Shown here piece by piece: positions 1 through 9,020 of a DNA stretch of 30,000 bases. The first letter of the stretch is position 1; each line of letters begins with the position of its first letter. The stretch covers positions 400,001 to 430,000 of the forward strand of contig CAJNDS010001646.1 of assembly GCA_905221605.1 (NCBI GenBank), written 5' to 3'. The notes under the pieces were generated by a model that saw nothing but the letters and a program-made list of their open reading frames with translations, did no database searches and was not told where the DNA came from. This stretch comes from Symbiodinium natans. Taxonomy: Eukaryota; Sar; Dinophyceae; Suessiales; Symbiodiniaceae. The translations under genes and the position numbers were made by a program.

Positions 1-41
1 CTTAAGATTTATGGATGGAAGGAATAGACATTTCCAGGATA

Positions 42-52
42 GGGGGGGGGGG
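42..52 (+). repeat. G11 homopolymer, followed by C18 at 93-110
   Basis: Eleven consecutive G, then eighteen consecutive C forty bases later. They are the first of many G/C homopolymers in the window (for example 1280-1291, 4350-4369, 5250-5273, 27116-27129). The C run is followed by GCAG, so it could serve as a polypyrimidine tract, but no convincing exon follows. Confidence 0.9.
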
Positions 53-384
53 TCCATTACCGCAAGTTTAGGGTGCGACGCTTGGTTTTTTTCCCCCCCC
101 CCCCCCCCCCGCAGCCCTTGGCCTTTGCCAGGGGAAGCGGGAGAAAATCCAAAGGCAGTTTCTGATCCTGGCTGCCTTCGATGCCTTGGCTGTCGATGCC
201 ATGAGGCCGTGATAGGGGGCGTTCGACTGAAAGAAGGTTTCCATCGGGTGGCATATACGCTGCAACCCAGCGCATGCTGAAACATGCGTAACGCCCAAAC
301 CTCTCGAACGCCAGAAGGGTCGCATGCATTGGGCGCCGGATGTGTGTTTGCTCGAGCACGTGACTTCAATCCAAGTCTACGCAG

Positions 385-489
385 AAAAAGCCACTTGAAG
401 GGCCACTCGGTGACTTCGACTGTAGCCGAGGCACTCTTGCATTTGACGAGCGCCGCAATCTCCTGAACTGTTCTTCAGATTCCGCTTGA
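385..489 (+). CDS. Possible C-terminal exon, unknown protein
   Basis: After an AG at 383-384 (context TACGCAG) there is an open frame of 34 codons that ends in TGA. It starts KKPLEGPLGDFDCSRG and has a mixed, charged composition. I do not recognise it and no partner exon is assigned. A 34-codon open frame is common by chance at this GC content, so this is only a weak candidate. Confidence 0.18.
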   Translation, partial: KKPLEGPLGDFDCSRGTLAFDERRNLLNCSSDSA

Positions 490-720
490 AAATCTTAAGG
501 CCGCTTACAACAATTCGCAGAACTTAGCACTACCAAAAAAAACAGTGTGCAAGTACAGACTAGTCGCTAGTGTGCACCAAAGCCTCGAGAAGTAGTTCGG
601 ACCTGGCGCAGATGGCGTGCACTCCGTGAGTTTGTCGGCCCCTATGGACTGGCTGAGTAGGAGCAACGAGGGGTGCAATCAGCTCTGACATTGAGGGGTG
701 TAGCATTCTACGGCTCAGTG

Positions 721-960
721 TTAGGGTCGAATTTGGGTTTTATTAGGGTTCAGAGTTTAGGGTGTATAGGGTATAGGGTTTTGGGTTAGCAACATGGCAG
801 TCAACAGTTGGCTGGCACTCTGACACATCAACTGCCAAGAGGCTCCAAAGCAACAGCAAGCGCTTTGAGCGGTGCCTCACAACACAGAGCTCAGAGGATT
901 TCCCCGCTTAGGGCTGAGGGTTTAGGGCTTAGGGTTTGGGGTTTAGGGCTTGCCCTTCTA
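721..960 (+). repeat. Degenerate TTTAGGG tracts
   Basis: Two clusters (about 720-790 and 905-955) of imperfect TTTAGGG, TTAGGGC and TTTGGGG units. An open plus-strand frame runs across the second cluster, so this stretch could be coding, intronic or neither. The opposite strand carries the exon candidate at 958-1094. Confidence 0.7.
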
Positions 961-1094
961 CCATACACCCTGCGGAAACTTTCCGGGACACTGAATTCCT
1001 ACTCGAAGCCCGTGTCTCGATGCCACGAAAGCCACTGAAGGCCGAAGAAAAAGCTTTTCAAAAAAGACTCTTGACTCCCCTCTCCTGATCTCCT
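958..1094 (-). CDS. Candidate terminal exon downstream of a telomere-like tract
   Basis: On the minus strand a (TTTAGGG)-like tract (plus 1107-1140) ends in an AG at 1096-1095, followed by 2 bases and 44 sense codons to a TAG stop. The peptide begins EIRRGESRVFFEKLFLRPSV. No family is recognised. The arrangement (telomere-like tract, AG acceptor, open segment, stop) recurs at many places in this window, which is the main reason to list it. Plus-strand frames over the same DNA are also partly open, so strand assignment is uncertain. Confidence 0.3.
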
Positions 1095-1735
1095 CTGCAG
1101 ACTTCAAACCCTAACCCCTAAACCGTAAACCCTAAACCGTCCCAGCAATCCAAACCTGCTATGAGAAGCTCGGAACCCTAATGCCCTCCGAAACTGCCCA
1201 CTGGTTCGAGCAGCACGAAGGCGCCGAAGGACGCCACAGCTTGCCTTCGGAGCAGACAAGCACCACAAACCCCCTAAATCCCCCCCCCCCCGCTTTAGGC
1301 CTTGGCTCTGGGAAGCCTCGCCTTCTTTGGGGCCTGGCCTTTTCGCAGGGTTCAGGGCTTAGGGTTCAGGGGTTCTTGGAGCTGGCGCTGCAGGGCCCTT
1401 TGACCCTTGTTTTCTTTCGGGCTGGCCGCCCAAGGTTGAAACAGAAACAGAGACAGGCAGTGCTAGGGCAGTATGGTGGGTTACTGTGGCCCAGAGAAGT
1501 TCAAGATAGTAAGTATAGTATAGGGTCATGCACAACGACAGGCTGGGCTCAGGTAGGCAGTAAACAAGCCCAAGCCATTATGCCATTGGCGACCCCTTGG
1601 CCACTTTGCTCATCAGCAGCTTTGCTATGCTCATTTTGACAACTCTTCGGAGGAAGGCATGCTCAACAGCTGGCTACCTTGTACCTGGCACCATCACTAA
1701 ATGTCATGGCAAGCAGAGGCAGTGGTAGAAGTGGT

Positions 1736-1754
1736 ACCCTAAACCCTAAACCCT
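1736..1754 (-). repeat. Interstitial telomere-like (TTTAGGG)2
   Basis: Two perfect heptamers in CCCTAAA orientation, directly abutting the end of the TIR-like exon so that its first bases form GTTTAGGG. It would supply a donor for that exon; no convincing downstream exon was found. Confidence 0.85.
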
Positions 1755-1827
1755 TCGACAGAGCTGACAGAGCTGCTTCTTCGTTTCGGGGTCCATCTGC
1801 TGGACGCAGAACTTGTCGAAGAAGTAC
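1752..1827 (-). CDS. Exon resembling the 'FxDKxCxxQ' block of dinoflagellate TIR-like proteins
   Basis: A 25-codon minus-strand segment after an AG acceptor at 1829-1828 reads YFFDKFCVQQMDPETKKQ and runs to a possible donor G|GTTTAGGG at 1751. From memory of the family, the spacing of Phe-Asp-Lys, Cys, Gln-Gln and Asp-Pro matches a conserved block (general form LDKxCIxQxD) in a large dinoflagellate family of TIR-like, multi-membrane proteins of unknown function. That block normally follows an N-terminal FISHSW-type motif, and a relic of such a motif lies upstream on the same strand at 4754-4842. The exon is short, the codon preceding its frame region is a stop (TGA in the upstream part), and no WC-E block was found downstream, so this may be a pseudogene fragment. 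A second open frame (DPCSINGLKEVLLRQ...) overlaps. Confidence 0.42.
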
Positions 1828-1883
1828 CTCTTTCAAGCCATTGATGCTACAAGGATCAGGCATACCTTTGGAAAAAAACCGGG

Positions 1884-2071
1884 AGGTTTCCGAAATTGGA
1901 GGGGGGGGGTACCTTATTGGGGATGCATATGCCCATTCTCTCTTTTCAAGGCCTTGAGTTGAGAACTTGGAGGTTCATGGTACTTGTTCCGAAAAAAGGG
2001 GGAACCCCGTTCCGCAATAGAATAGAATCCCCTTACAACGACACCCGCAACAAGGGTACTCCTATTTACGG
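1884..2071. mobile_element. Family-2 MITE-like element, long copy
   Basis: The left end (AGGTTTCCGAAAT) and the reverse complement of the right end (GTAAATAGGAGTACCCTTG) match the two ends of the element at 6790-6898. The interior has TAGAATAGAATCCCC, shared with 21269-21350. It has no coding capacity. It is about 190 bp against about 110 for the 6.8-kb copy, possibly because of a nested insertion or fold-back. Confidence 0.5.
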
Positions 2072-2511
2072 ACTGCCAGATGCTGCTTTGGATCGAAACC
2101 CCCCAAAGTCCCAAAGCAAAGCTGAAGTCTGATTGCGGGTGGCCACCAAGAAGCCAAAGGTTCTTTAGCCCAAGACGTGAAGCTCCTAATGCCAATCTCC
2201 AGACACCCTGTTGCCGCGTCGACATCTCACTTTATCGCTGATGTGTTTCCGGACATTTAGGTTCATGCAGCGCTTCCAGAATCAGCAGAACTCATGTCGG
2301 GTTGGGATAGTTTCTCAAAAGCTGTACCACATCCTGAGGGTTTATCACCTTGTTGTGAAGGCAATTGGAATGAATGTATACTCCCAGAACTCTAGTACTG
2401 TAGAACTTCCATAGTTTGGGCGACGGAAGTGAAGCTTTTAAGCATTCCACCTGTGCCGCCGGCCAAGCGCCAACGACACGTAGTGCCTTTGCGGCATTCT
2501 CTTGAACGGCT

Positions 2512-2592
2512 TCCCTAAACCCTAAAACCCTGTAAACCCTTATAAACCCTATAAACCCGATAAACCCTATAAACAGTAAACCCCAAACCCCA
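2512..2592 (-). repeat. Degenerate CCCTAAA / CCCTATAAA tract
   Basis: About eleven diverged units (CCCTAAA, CCCTGTAAA, CCCTATAAA). The 2080-2510 and 2600-3090 stretches around it hold only short open frames that I cannot support as genes. Confidence 0.75.
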
Positions 2593-3092
2593 ATTGCATC
2601 TTGAACTATGGCTCATAGGATGTACAGGCTCAGGGATTGAGTTCATTTGCGAAGTTTGGGGGTTGCGCGGCCAGAAGCAAGCTTGGTGAAGGACGAATTC
2701 TGACAGCTACCTCGACTTATGCAGTGATGGAGTAGTTGTAAAGCATGTGACATCAATGAAGCAAGCAAGCGGCATGACTTTAAAATATGCCACGACACAC
2801 CATATCGTAGTCAAACATCACCACCAAATCAATCACCTAGCCTCTCACACACGTGCGCAGAAAACAGCGGGGCCTGGATTCAAGCGCCCCAAGCCCCTCA
2901 ACACTCTGCGAGCAAGGACCCCGGAGACACCTCCACGGCATTTATCGATGGACTGCGAATTCCTGCCAAACCCGCAAGCCTGTGGTAAAGACCTGCTCTC
3001 TCCAACAAAGCCGTACCAGCCCACACTAAAACTCCAAATCGGGGGATCGCTCAGCTGAGTGTATCACAGCTTTTCACTCAGGAAAGAAAGTC

Positions 3093-3209
3093 ATATAGGG
3101 GCCTAAATAATTAGAATAGGGCTTTAAGGGTTGGTGACAGCATAATAAGTATAATCATCTAGGGACCATGAGGGAGTACTAGTAGTAATAATTTTCCGAC
3201 CTCTATATT
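3093..3209. mobile_element. AT-rich inverted-repeat element (MITE-like, single copy here)
   Basis: The left arm ATATAGGGGCCTAAATAATTA is matched, imperfectly, by the reverse complement of the right end (ATATAGAGGTCGGAAAATTATTA type). The roughly 75-bp interior is non-coding. Terminal inverted repeats around a short non-coding core suggest a non-autonomous transposon; no second copy was seen in this window. Confidence 0.45.
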
Positions 3210-3282
3210 TGGAGCCTCCCTTTGCCGAACCCCCGAACCCCCACCCTGCCTGGTAGCGCTACACCCGAAACCCTAAACCTTA

Positions 3283-3751
3283 CATGAAACCACACCCCCT
3301 CTTGGTCAGGCACGAAAAGGCCAGGCCCCAAAAGAAGGTGACGATTCCAAGTGCCAAGGCCTTCGAGGATTTAGGGTTTAGGGTTTAGGGTTCAGGGCTT
3401 TGGTCTTAGAGTTGTGGTGTTTATCTGGGGGGTTCTATAGGGGTTGTGTGGGGTTTTACAGGGTGTTGATGGGGTTTTTGTAGGTGTTTTGTAGGGTTTA
3501 TGTGGGGGTTTAAGGGTTTTATAGGGTTTTACAATTTTTCGGGGTTGGTGCACGATTCGGAGTTTTCGGGGGTCTTTTTGGCTTTGGGGTGGGGGGCTAA
3601 TGCCCAAGCATTTGTGACATCAGCCCTTCAAAACGCCACATCTGAGTCCTACAAAGTCCTGCACCCCGGATTCACAGACAAGGAGCATAGGGAACACTGT
3701 TCACGTCCGACACATTCACTGTGGTTCTTACCTCAGCTGATGGGCGGTGAG
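3283..3751 (+). CDS. Candidate two-exon gene segment split by a telomere-like tract
   Basis: Upstream segment 3283-3337 ends ...GQARKGQAPKE plus one base before a donor GTGACG. Downstream segment 3624-3751 begins after AG with two bases and then LQNATSESYKVLHPGFTDKE. The one leftover base plus two bases restore a codon (Ala), so the segments join in phase. It could continue past a further GTGCCG donor at 3752. The 286-nt intervening stretch contains the TTTAGGG cluster at 3368-3394 and a long G-rich degenerate derivative. The protein is not recognised, and another frame of the upstream segment is equally open. Confidence 0.32.
3368..3535 (+). repeat. TTTAGGG x3 grading into G/T-rich degenerate repeat
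   Basis: Three perfect heptamers, then about 140 nt of diverged GGGTTTTATAGGG-like units. It lies between the two exon candidates at 3337 and 3624, in sense orientation relative to them. Confidence 0.8.
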
Positions 3752-3838
3752 GTGCCGTGGTCGTCGTCGTAGTGGCAGTGCTACGAGTACGGTGGGGGGA
3801 TGGGGGGTGTGGGGGCGGGGGGGATGGGGGGTGGGGGT

Positions 3839-3908
<70 letters not shown>
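3839..3908 (+). repeat. 70-nt G homopolymer in a 100-nt G-rich tract
   Basis: Seventy uninterrupted G, preceded by about 45 nt of G-runs broken by T, A and C (from 3791). Polyglycine or polyproline frames across it are artefacts of the run. Such a tract is expected to form G-quadruplexes and to be unstable and error-prone in sequencing; its true length is doubtful. Confidence 0.95.
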
Positions 3909-4139
3909 CGCGAGGGGGACGATGAGGAGATACATTCATGACCGATTGGGTTGAATGAATTGTGGACGAGTGCCACACCGCCCGAAGCGGATCAGCACAT
4001 GTGGCTGGTCAAGTGCACTATTGGCAACAACATCAGAAATCACCTGCACCCGTCGCCATCCAAGCCTGCGAATCTCGAAACCTCTAAAGGCTCGGACCAA
4101 CCATGAGGGCCATTCCAGTAGCAAACTCAAAACCACATA

Positions 4140-4265
4140 AATCTACCAAGCTACCGGGAGCAAGCCAGCCCCTCTCAGGAAGGCAGCGGTGAGGGCAACG
4201 CAGGCGGAGGCGACGAAGGCGCCGATGAGGTTGCCTCAAAACGTGACCAGCACAATGGCGACTTG
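4140..4265 (-). pseudogene. Broken membrane-protein fragment (possible formate/nitrite-type transporter helix)
   Basis: A minus-strand frame reads LQVAIVLVTF, a TGA stop, then GNLIGAFVASACVALTAAFL. Two hydrophobic stretches flank a Gly-Asn-Leu-Ile-Gly-Ala motif. GN-(L/F)-(I/V)-G is typical of the third helix of formate/nitrite transporters, where a Trp or Tyr often stands before it, so TGA in place of TGG is suggestive. Only one helix-sized piece exists here and no other part of that family was found. A chance hydrophobic frame or a helix of the TIR-like multi-membrane family (exons nearby on this strand) are alternatives. Confidence 0.25.
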
Positions 4266-4753
4266 CAGGCTGGAATCCCGTGTTTGATCTCGGTCATCTC
4301 AAGAAACTCAATGTGTAGTTAGCTTGGGAAGTTCCTTGACGACGGCCGGCCCCCCCCCCCCCCCCCCCCGATTCCCTCCAACTCAATTCTACCGAGATAT
4401 ACCGAGTCATACCCTCAACTGCCCCAACCCAACCCTTCGCTGTCACGAACCCGGTTCAGAGCACTGGGAATTCATGCCGGAGGGCTATGGATCCAGAGAG
4501 CGCAGACCTTGGAAAACCTTCCATCCATCCAGCAATGACCTCAGAGATATGGCGGAAACCGTCTGCCTGCTTTGAAAGACCCCTGAAATTCCTTCGTCTG
4601 CGCAGTAAGCAATCTGCTCTTTCAACACGGAGTGAAAGGACTCTTGGCGACCCTGAGCTCTTAAGAGGCGCAGGGCGCCAAGGACCTTGTAGGGGCGAGT
4701 TCTCAATGAGCCAAGCGGGGCGGGCAGGTTGCACACGGGAGCAAAAAGAATAC

Positions 4754-4842
4754 CTCGAATTTAATCTTTCATCGTCTGCCATGGGGCTGATGAAGTAATC
4801 GATTTCGGTGACCTCCCGCGACTTCGCAAACATCGCTGCGGC
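4754..4842 (-). pseudogene. Decayed 'FISHSW'-type exon of the dinoflagellate TIR-like family
   Basis: Between an AG acceptor (4844-4843) and a GT donor (4753-4752) the minus strand is open and reads AAAMFAKSREVTEIDYFIS followed by PMADDE. From memory, the family motif is hydrophobic-Asp-Tyr/Phe-Phe-(I/V/L)-Ser-His-Ser-Trp with an Asp-Asp shortly after; here the His-Ser-Trp triplet is replaced and one codon seems to be missing, which points to decay. The 'DKFCVQQ' exon of the same family lies downstream on the same strand (1752-1827), the order expected in the protein, but the piece that should lie between was not found. It could still be chance. Confidence 0.35.
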
Positions 4843-5049
4843 CTGCACATGATTGCCATTGGAGAATGATTGGAGAATGGGAGAGCCCACATCTGGGGGG
4901 GGAGTTAGAATCGAGACCATTTCAGGGCGCCGAATCTCAGGGGGAGTTTGGTCTGGGATGTTCCATTTACTTTATTGTGTTGTGATGAGTTGGCGCTTGG
5001 AGTTGGTGCTCCGACACGTGAGGGGTTGCGGGGGATTTGGGGAATGCAG

Positions 5050-5200
5050 ATTCCCTGGCTTGACAAAGTACAGAGCCAACACGAAGCCACAGAAGCCAAA
5101 GAGCCAGCTGCCTTGTCCAATGTGAGAGCATGGTCCAGGAGGCTCATGGCCTCTGTCCGAATTGGCATCATGAATCATAAGACAGAGCTCACCCGGATCT
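5050..5200 (+). CDS. Candidate internal exon, unknown protein
   Basis: After AG at 5048-5049 the plus strand is open for 50 codons, starting IPWLDKVQSQHEATEAKE and ending ...NHKTELTRI before a GTGATG donor-like site at 5201. The composition is polar, charged and helix-prone. The family is not recognised. The opposite strand has a hydrophobic open frame (GSWLFGFCGFVLALYF), so coding strand is not settled. A 24-nt G run follows at 5250. Confidence 0.3.
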
Positions 5201-5249
5201 GTGATGGGGGGTGGGGGGGTTGTGGGGTGCTGTTTCCTCTGTTTTGGAC

Positions 5250-5273
5250 GGGGGGGGGGGGGGGGGGGGGGGG
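5250..5273 (+). repeat. G24 homopolymer
   Basis: Twenty-four consecutive G downstream of the 5.1-kb exon candidate. The flanking 5200-5235 is also G-rich. Confidence 0.9.
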
Positions 5274-5480
5274 TAAGGTCTGAAGGCGCGGCTTTCAGAC
5301 AGTAGCCGCCCCACGCCACCACGTGGCCGATGTCGGTGGCGCGTAACCTGGTCACTTGCATAGGGCCGGGGCCTGGCTCAACTGCCCCCCAAAACCCTAA
5401 AACCTAAACACTAAATCCTAAGCCCACAATGCCAGGGCCTGCCTTAAGTTTGTTCGAACTTCGAACGTCTTTCCCCTCAT
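5262..5480 (-). CDS. Possible start exon plus second exon around a CCCTAAA tract
   Basis: On the minus strand an ATG at 5480-5478 opens MRGKTFEVRTNLRQALA, then comes a degenerate telomere-like tract (plus 5390-5425), then after a CAG at 5380-5378 a second open segment EPGPGPMQVTRLRATDIGHV. The simplest GT-AG choice does not join them in phase; a GC donor or an indel would be needed. Listed because both halves look protein-like and the tract again sits between them. Confidence 0.22.
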
Positions 5481-5526
5481 ACTAGGATGGGCCCGAGAAA
5501 ACCCGACCCCAAAAGAAAACCCCAAC

Positions 5527-5590
5527 CCTTACTTTAGGAACCCCCCCCCCCCCTCCCCCCAAAAAAGGGTAGCCCTATTTTTCGGAAACC
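5527..5590. mobile_element. Family-2 MITE-like fragment
   Basis: Shares CTTACTTTA, CCAAAAAAGGGTA and TTCGGAAACC with the copies at 14031-14083 and 6790-6898. A C13 run interrupts it. Only one end of the element is clear. Confidence 0.45.
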
Positions 5591-5735
5591 CGCATATGGA
5601 CAATCCTTCAACTCTTAAAACTACTAGTTGCTCAAGAACCGCCCCAAAAAAAGATTAGAAATATTCCCTTATAGGGCAACAGAAGGATTTTCATTCTTTA
5701 TTCTGGGGCGCCCCTTAAGCAACGAGTAGAAAAAG

Positions 5736-5761
5736 AGAGAACCCCCTGAGAGGGGTTCTCT
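5736..5761. other. Perfect 10-bp hairpin
   Basis: AGAGAACCCC and its exact reverse complement are separated by the 6-nt loop CTGAGA. There is no T tract or flanking gene that would make it a terminator. It sits within a 5600-5760 stretch without gene signal and may be the end of a small fold-back element. Confidence 0.7.
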
Positions 5762-5999
5762 GTCTTGTTTGGGTACCGTCGAAGCTGTTGCCTCGCTGTC
5801 GTCGCCTCCCTGCCAAACAAAAATGCCGCAGAGTTTGCAGGGTTTATAGGGTTCACAGGGTTTAGGGCGGAAACTCGAGATTGGTACTCAGACCATGCTG
5901 TGCGAAGTCCGCAGACTAAAACTTGGCCAACTTGGGCCTTTTGTTGCTGAGCTTCAGATGCCTACCATTTTCCCGCGGGAGAGTTGTCTAAGGGCAGCT

Positions 6000-6050
6000 A
6001 CATGGTCCCTGAATATGGGCCCTTAAATCGGGACCCCTTATATACCCTTA
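6000..6050. mobile_element. Palindromic element with ACATGGTCCCT
   Basis: GGTCCCTGAATATGGG (6004-6019) is matched by the reverse complement of the following 16 nt (GGTCCCGATTTAAGGG), making a 32-bp imperfect palindrome. The sequence ACATGGTCCCT ... CCCTTA ... TATACCC recurs at 16587-16630, suggesting a small dispersed family. Confidence 0.45.
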
Positions 6051-6789
6051 TTAAAGTTGGCAGGGCGTTGGACCCGATGATTTCTGAAAAAATGCGTTGG
6101 CCCCGAAAATTTCTGAGTCAAAAACGGCACTCGCCTGTGGTGAGCCTCTAAGAGCTTCCCGGGGGGCTCGCCGGCTGGCGATTGTGTCCACAGATGTGAG
6201 GGGTTCGTGTTGCCTCAACCACGTTTTTGAACTCAGATGCCAAGAAAAATCCACTCCTTTGACCAACTCGTTGTCTGCTTTAAGCGACGGAGGCTCAACC
6301 TTTCAGCTTCCACAAACGCCGAACGAGCGCAAAGTTGAACCGATTTCTTCAATCCTCAGCATACCTCCAGGTTATATAAGTAGGGTTGTAAATACCCTAA
6401 AAAGGGTTAGAAGTATGGCAACCCATGATACCCACATACACTTGGAGCGAGTGGCAAGGCTTCGTCCCTGAGAGTGATCGACAGCATGGACCCAGAATTG
6501 GAGCCTGCGAGGGAGTAGGCCATGTTAGGGCAGACCCTGGGGGGGGCGGGGCAGCTTCGGGGTTGAACTTGAGTCACGAGTCATGAGGTCATGGCTCTTT
6601 TGCCAAAGTTAAAGCGCGACAAGCCACGCCGAAACTTGCTAGGCTGCAGCAGACGACGCCAAAGACGCATCTTAAGCCTACCCTAAGAACCTAAAACCTA
6701 CCTTTTTGTAGGTTCTTCGAATACTCAGAAACCCTTCTAGGATTCTTAAAACGTAGCTTTTGGGTTCTTAAGCGTTCACCGCGATATTC

Positions 6790-6898
6790 CATGTGAAGGT
6801 TTCCGAAATACGGGTACCCTTTTGGGGGTCCCTTCAAGCACACGCTGTTCTATTTGGGGTATAAAAAGGGTATACTCCTATTTTGGGAAATGCCCATG
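6790..6898. mobile_element. Family-2 MITE-like element, best copy
   Basis: Imperfect terminal inverted repeats of about 35 nt: the left end CATGTGAAGGTTTCCGAAAT is mirrored by the right end, whose reverse complement starts CATGGGCATTTCCCAAAAT. The right half matches 21269-21350 over about 50 nt by eye (TGGGCATTTCCC ... TACCCC ... CCAAATAGAA). No coding capacity. The flanks CATG and TA give no clear target duplication. Confidence 0.6.
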
Positions 6899-7153
6899 TA
6901 AGTACCGTGGACGATGCCGCAAGGTGACGCCAAGGGCATACGAACTCACATCCGGACGATAAATCTTGCTCTGTGCAACATAACCCATCAACCCAAGGAC
7001 CATGAAGTAACCTTAACTCTACACCCCCCTCCCCCCCTAATCCCTTCAAACCCTGAACCCCAAAACCTTACAGAATCCCAAGCCATCGCGGAGCCGTCTC
7101 TATCTGCCGTCGTCAGGCGCCGCTTGCTCCGCGTAATCTCCTGAGCGGTGCTT

Positions 7154-7187
7154 TTTAGGGAAGGTTAGGGTTTAGGGTTTAGGGTTT
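7154..7187 (+). repeat. Telomere-like TTTAGGG x3
   Basis: Three heptamers plus a TTTGGGG variant, in sense orientation 33 nt upstream of the exon candidate at 7220-7388. Confidence 0.85.
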
Positions 7188-7219
7188 GGGGCTAAGGAAT
7201 AAGGAATAAGGGGAGACAG

Positions 7220-7388
7220 AGTTGTGCGGGTCCTGAAACAGTTGCCTCGTGTGACCATTTTTGTCAACTTCTTTTACGATTCCCTTGTGCAAGTCTTGGG
7301 CGTGGACCTCCTCCTCAGTGAGGGTCTGGCTCTCCTGACGGGTGCCCCACAAGAAGAAGAGGGGCGTACAAGCTGTATAGAGTTATAG
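7220..7388 (+). CDS. Candidate C-terminal exon, unknown protein
   Basis: After AG at 7218-7219, one base and then 55 sense codons run to TAG. The start is VVRVLKQLPRVTIFVNFFYD and the middle (VQVLGVDLLLSEGLALLTG) is hydrophobic and helix-like, ending in an acidic tail. The family is not recognised. The telomere-like tract immediately upstream would be the intron; an upstream segment ending in two leftover bases before GTAATC at about 7134 could join it in phase. The minus strand is open for about 60 codons over the same DNA, so the strand is not certain. Confidence 0.35.
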
Positions 7389-7765
7389 AGCACAGACTTC
7401 CGTCGAGTCTGGGACGATTGGCGCGCGTCGGTCAGCTATCCGCGTCTGAGCACACGTTTCGCCATACTCAGGACTTGATTTTCGGGACTAATTTATCATA
7501 AGGCCACTTCATCTCAACGACTGACGATGGGTCGGGCAGTTTGCGCAAGTTGCAGCCAGTATGTCAGTGTCAGGGTGCGTGCGGGCTTTGGCGCGTGCGC
7601 ATGTCTCTCAGTCTCAGTCCGCGTGTCAGTGCCTGCGGCTCTTGGATCTCCAGCTCCACTTTGGCCCACGAACTGTCGGGCGGCACCTCAAGTCAATTTC
7701 AAGCGCTACGGCCATAGCCGCTATAGCCCCTTGGTAACTTAACCTTAGCCCACCTTAAGCTTACC

Positions 7766-8145
7766 TCAAGCGGTACACTGCATTCTCGAGTTCAAGAGGA
7801 ACGAATGAGGTCTGTTCTGTCCTGTTTCAGGGCTGATGAGAGCGCCACAACATACATTTACATTCCGCATCCCCACCACGCTTTGGGGGTTGAATTTCTT
7901 GATTTCGAGCTTCGAGCTCGAGGTTCCGAAGATGTCGTTGCTCAACCCGAATTCCATATTTAGCGCCCCCTTTTTTTCATAAAGCCCACGCTTGTAAAAG
8001 AACAAAAAAGGTCTCCCACCTCTACGGCAATCAGCTCGGGGAGCGGCTGCCCCTCCTTCGTAGCGAACTTCGTGATGCTTATCGTGGCTTCGGCTTCGGA
8101 GGGTTGTGGGGCGCGCGCTTGTTGAAGAAAATGGTCACAACAGTG
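7766..8145 (-). pseudogene. Frameshifted minus-strand coding segment, unknown
   Basis: Two long minus-strand frames overlap. The upstream one (8145-7960) includes PSEAEATISITKFATKEGQP; the downstream one (open around 8005-7766, ending in TGA) includes ALNMEFGLSNDIFGTSSSKL. They differ by one frame and meet in a T6 run near 8011-8016, where a one-base indel or slippage would join them into about 110 codons. Neither half is recognised. A plus-strand frame over 8010-8180 is also open, so this is tentative. A sequencing error in the T run is as likely as true pseudogenisation. Confidence 0.3.
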
Positions 8146-9020
8146 TCACAACCATACACAAAATGGGCCCACGCTGGCTTGTGAACCGCAGTTCGCGAGC
8201 CAGCCTATAGTGTCCTTGCAGCTCCACAAACAACAAGGAATCCACGACTTTGACAGCATGATAGCAATTGTTGTTGCTTTCTGTTTCTGAGGGGGGGGTC
8301 ACGTCGGGTGGCAGGGCGCTAGGGTTTGGGGAGAGAGCACGCAACGCGTAGGGCGGGATTGGGAAAGGAGCAATGCCAATTTGATGGAAGGACCTGTTTC
8401 ATGCTTCACGGGGGGGGCCCCCCCCCCACCCGAAACCCCTCACCCTTCCCGCCACCTTTAAACACCCTCCCGAACAAAACGAGATGCGTGGCAGCGCGCC
8501 AGTCAACCCCTCACGGCTGCTGGTGGAATAGGATGCCAGCTGCGATTATCCATGGCTGCTGCGGCACTCCGTGAAGTAAGCCCCAAAGAATCCCATAACC
8601 CTCTGGTCCTGATCCTTGTCACAGCAGCAGCCATGCCAGGATATGCTGCGTCCTCCATGTCCATGGACTGGGTTCTGTGGTTCTATAGGTGAAGAGAGAA
8701 GGCAGGCTTCTCTCGTTGCAGTGTTGAATGAATCTCGAGGCCCCGACCCGCAATCCCTAAGAACCGACATGAGCACATGCAGTCCCCGAAATGCGCCGAA
8801 GCCCCCCTGTCCTGCAGCGGTACAACTGGACATCAGGACATGGGTGGCACGAATGTGACGCAAGCCTTCCCAAGCCCTGCCCCGCTTAAAGAGGCGTGTG
8901 AGTCTCCAACATGGCAAATTGCGTCTGGCTGTGTTGCTGGTTCAGGGATTCACTGGCCGTAGTTCGATAGATAGGTTGCAGAGACCTGTGTTTGGTTCAG
9001 GGCTTATACAGTCATAGGCT

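Noticed and set aside
603-660. TGGCGCAGATGG, like a tRNA A box
   Set aside because: No GGTTCGA-type B box or cloverleaf could be found downstream. No tRNA was found on either strand by eye.
3672-3978. Polyproline / polyglycine frames
   Set aside because: They exist only because of the 70-nt G run.
7700-7740. TACGGCCATA, like the start of 5S rRNA
   Set aside because: The following conserved 5S bases are absent; it is part of a short palindrome (GGCCATAGCCGCTATAGCC).
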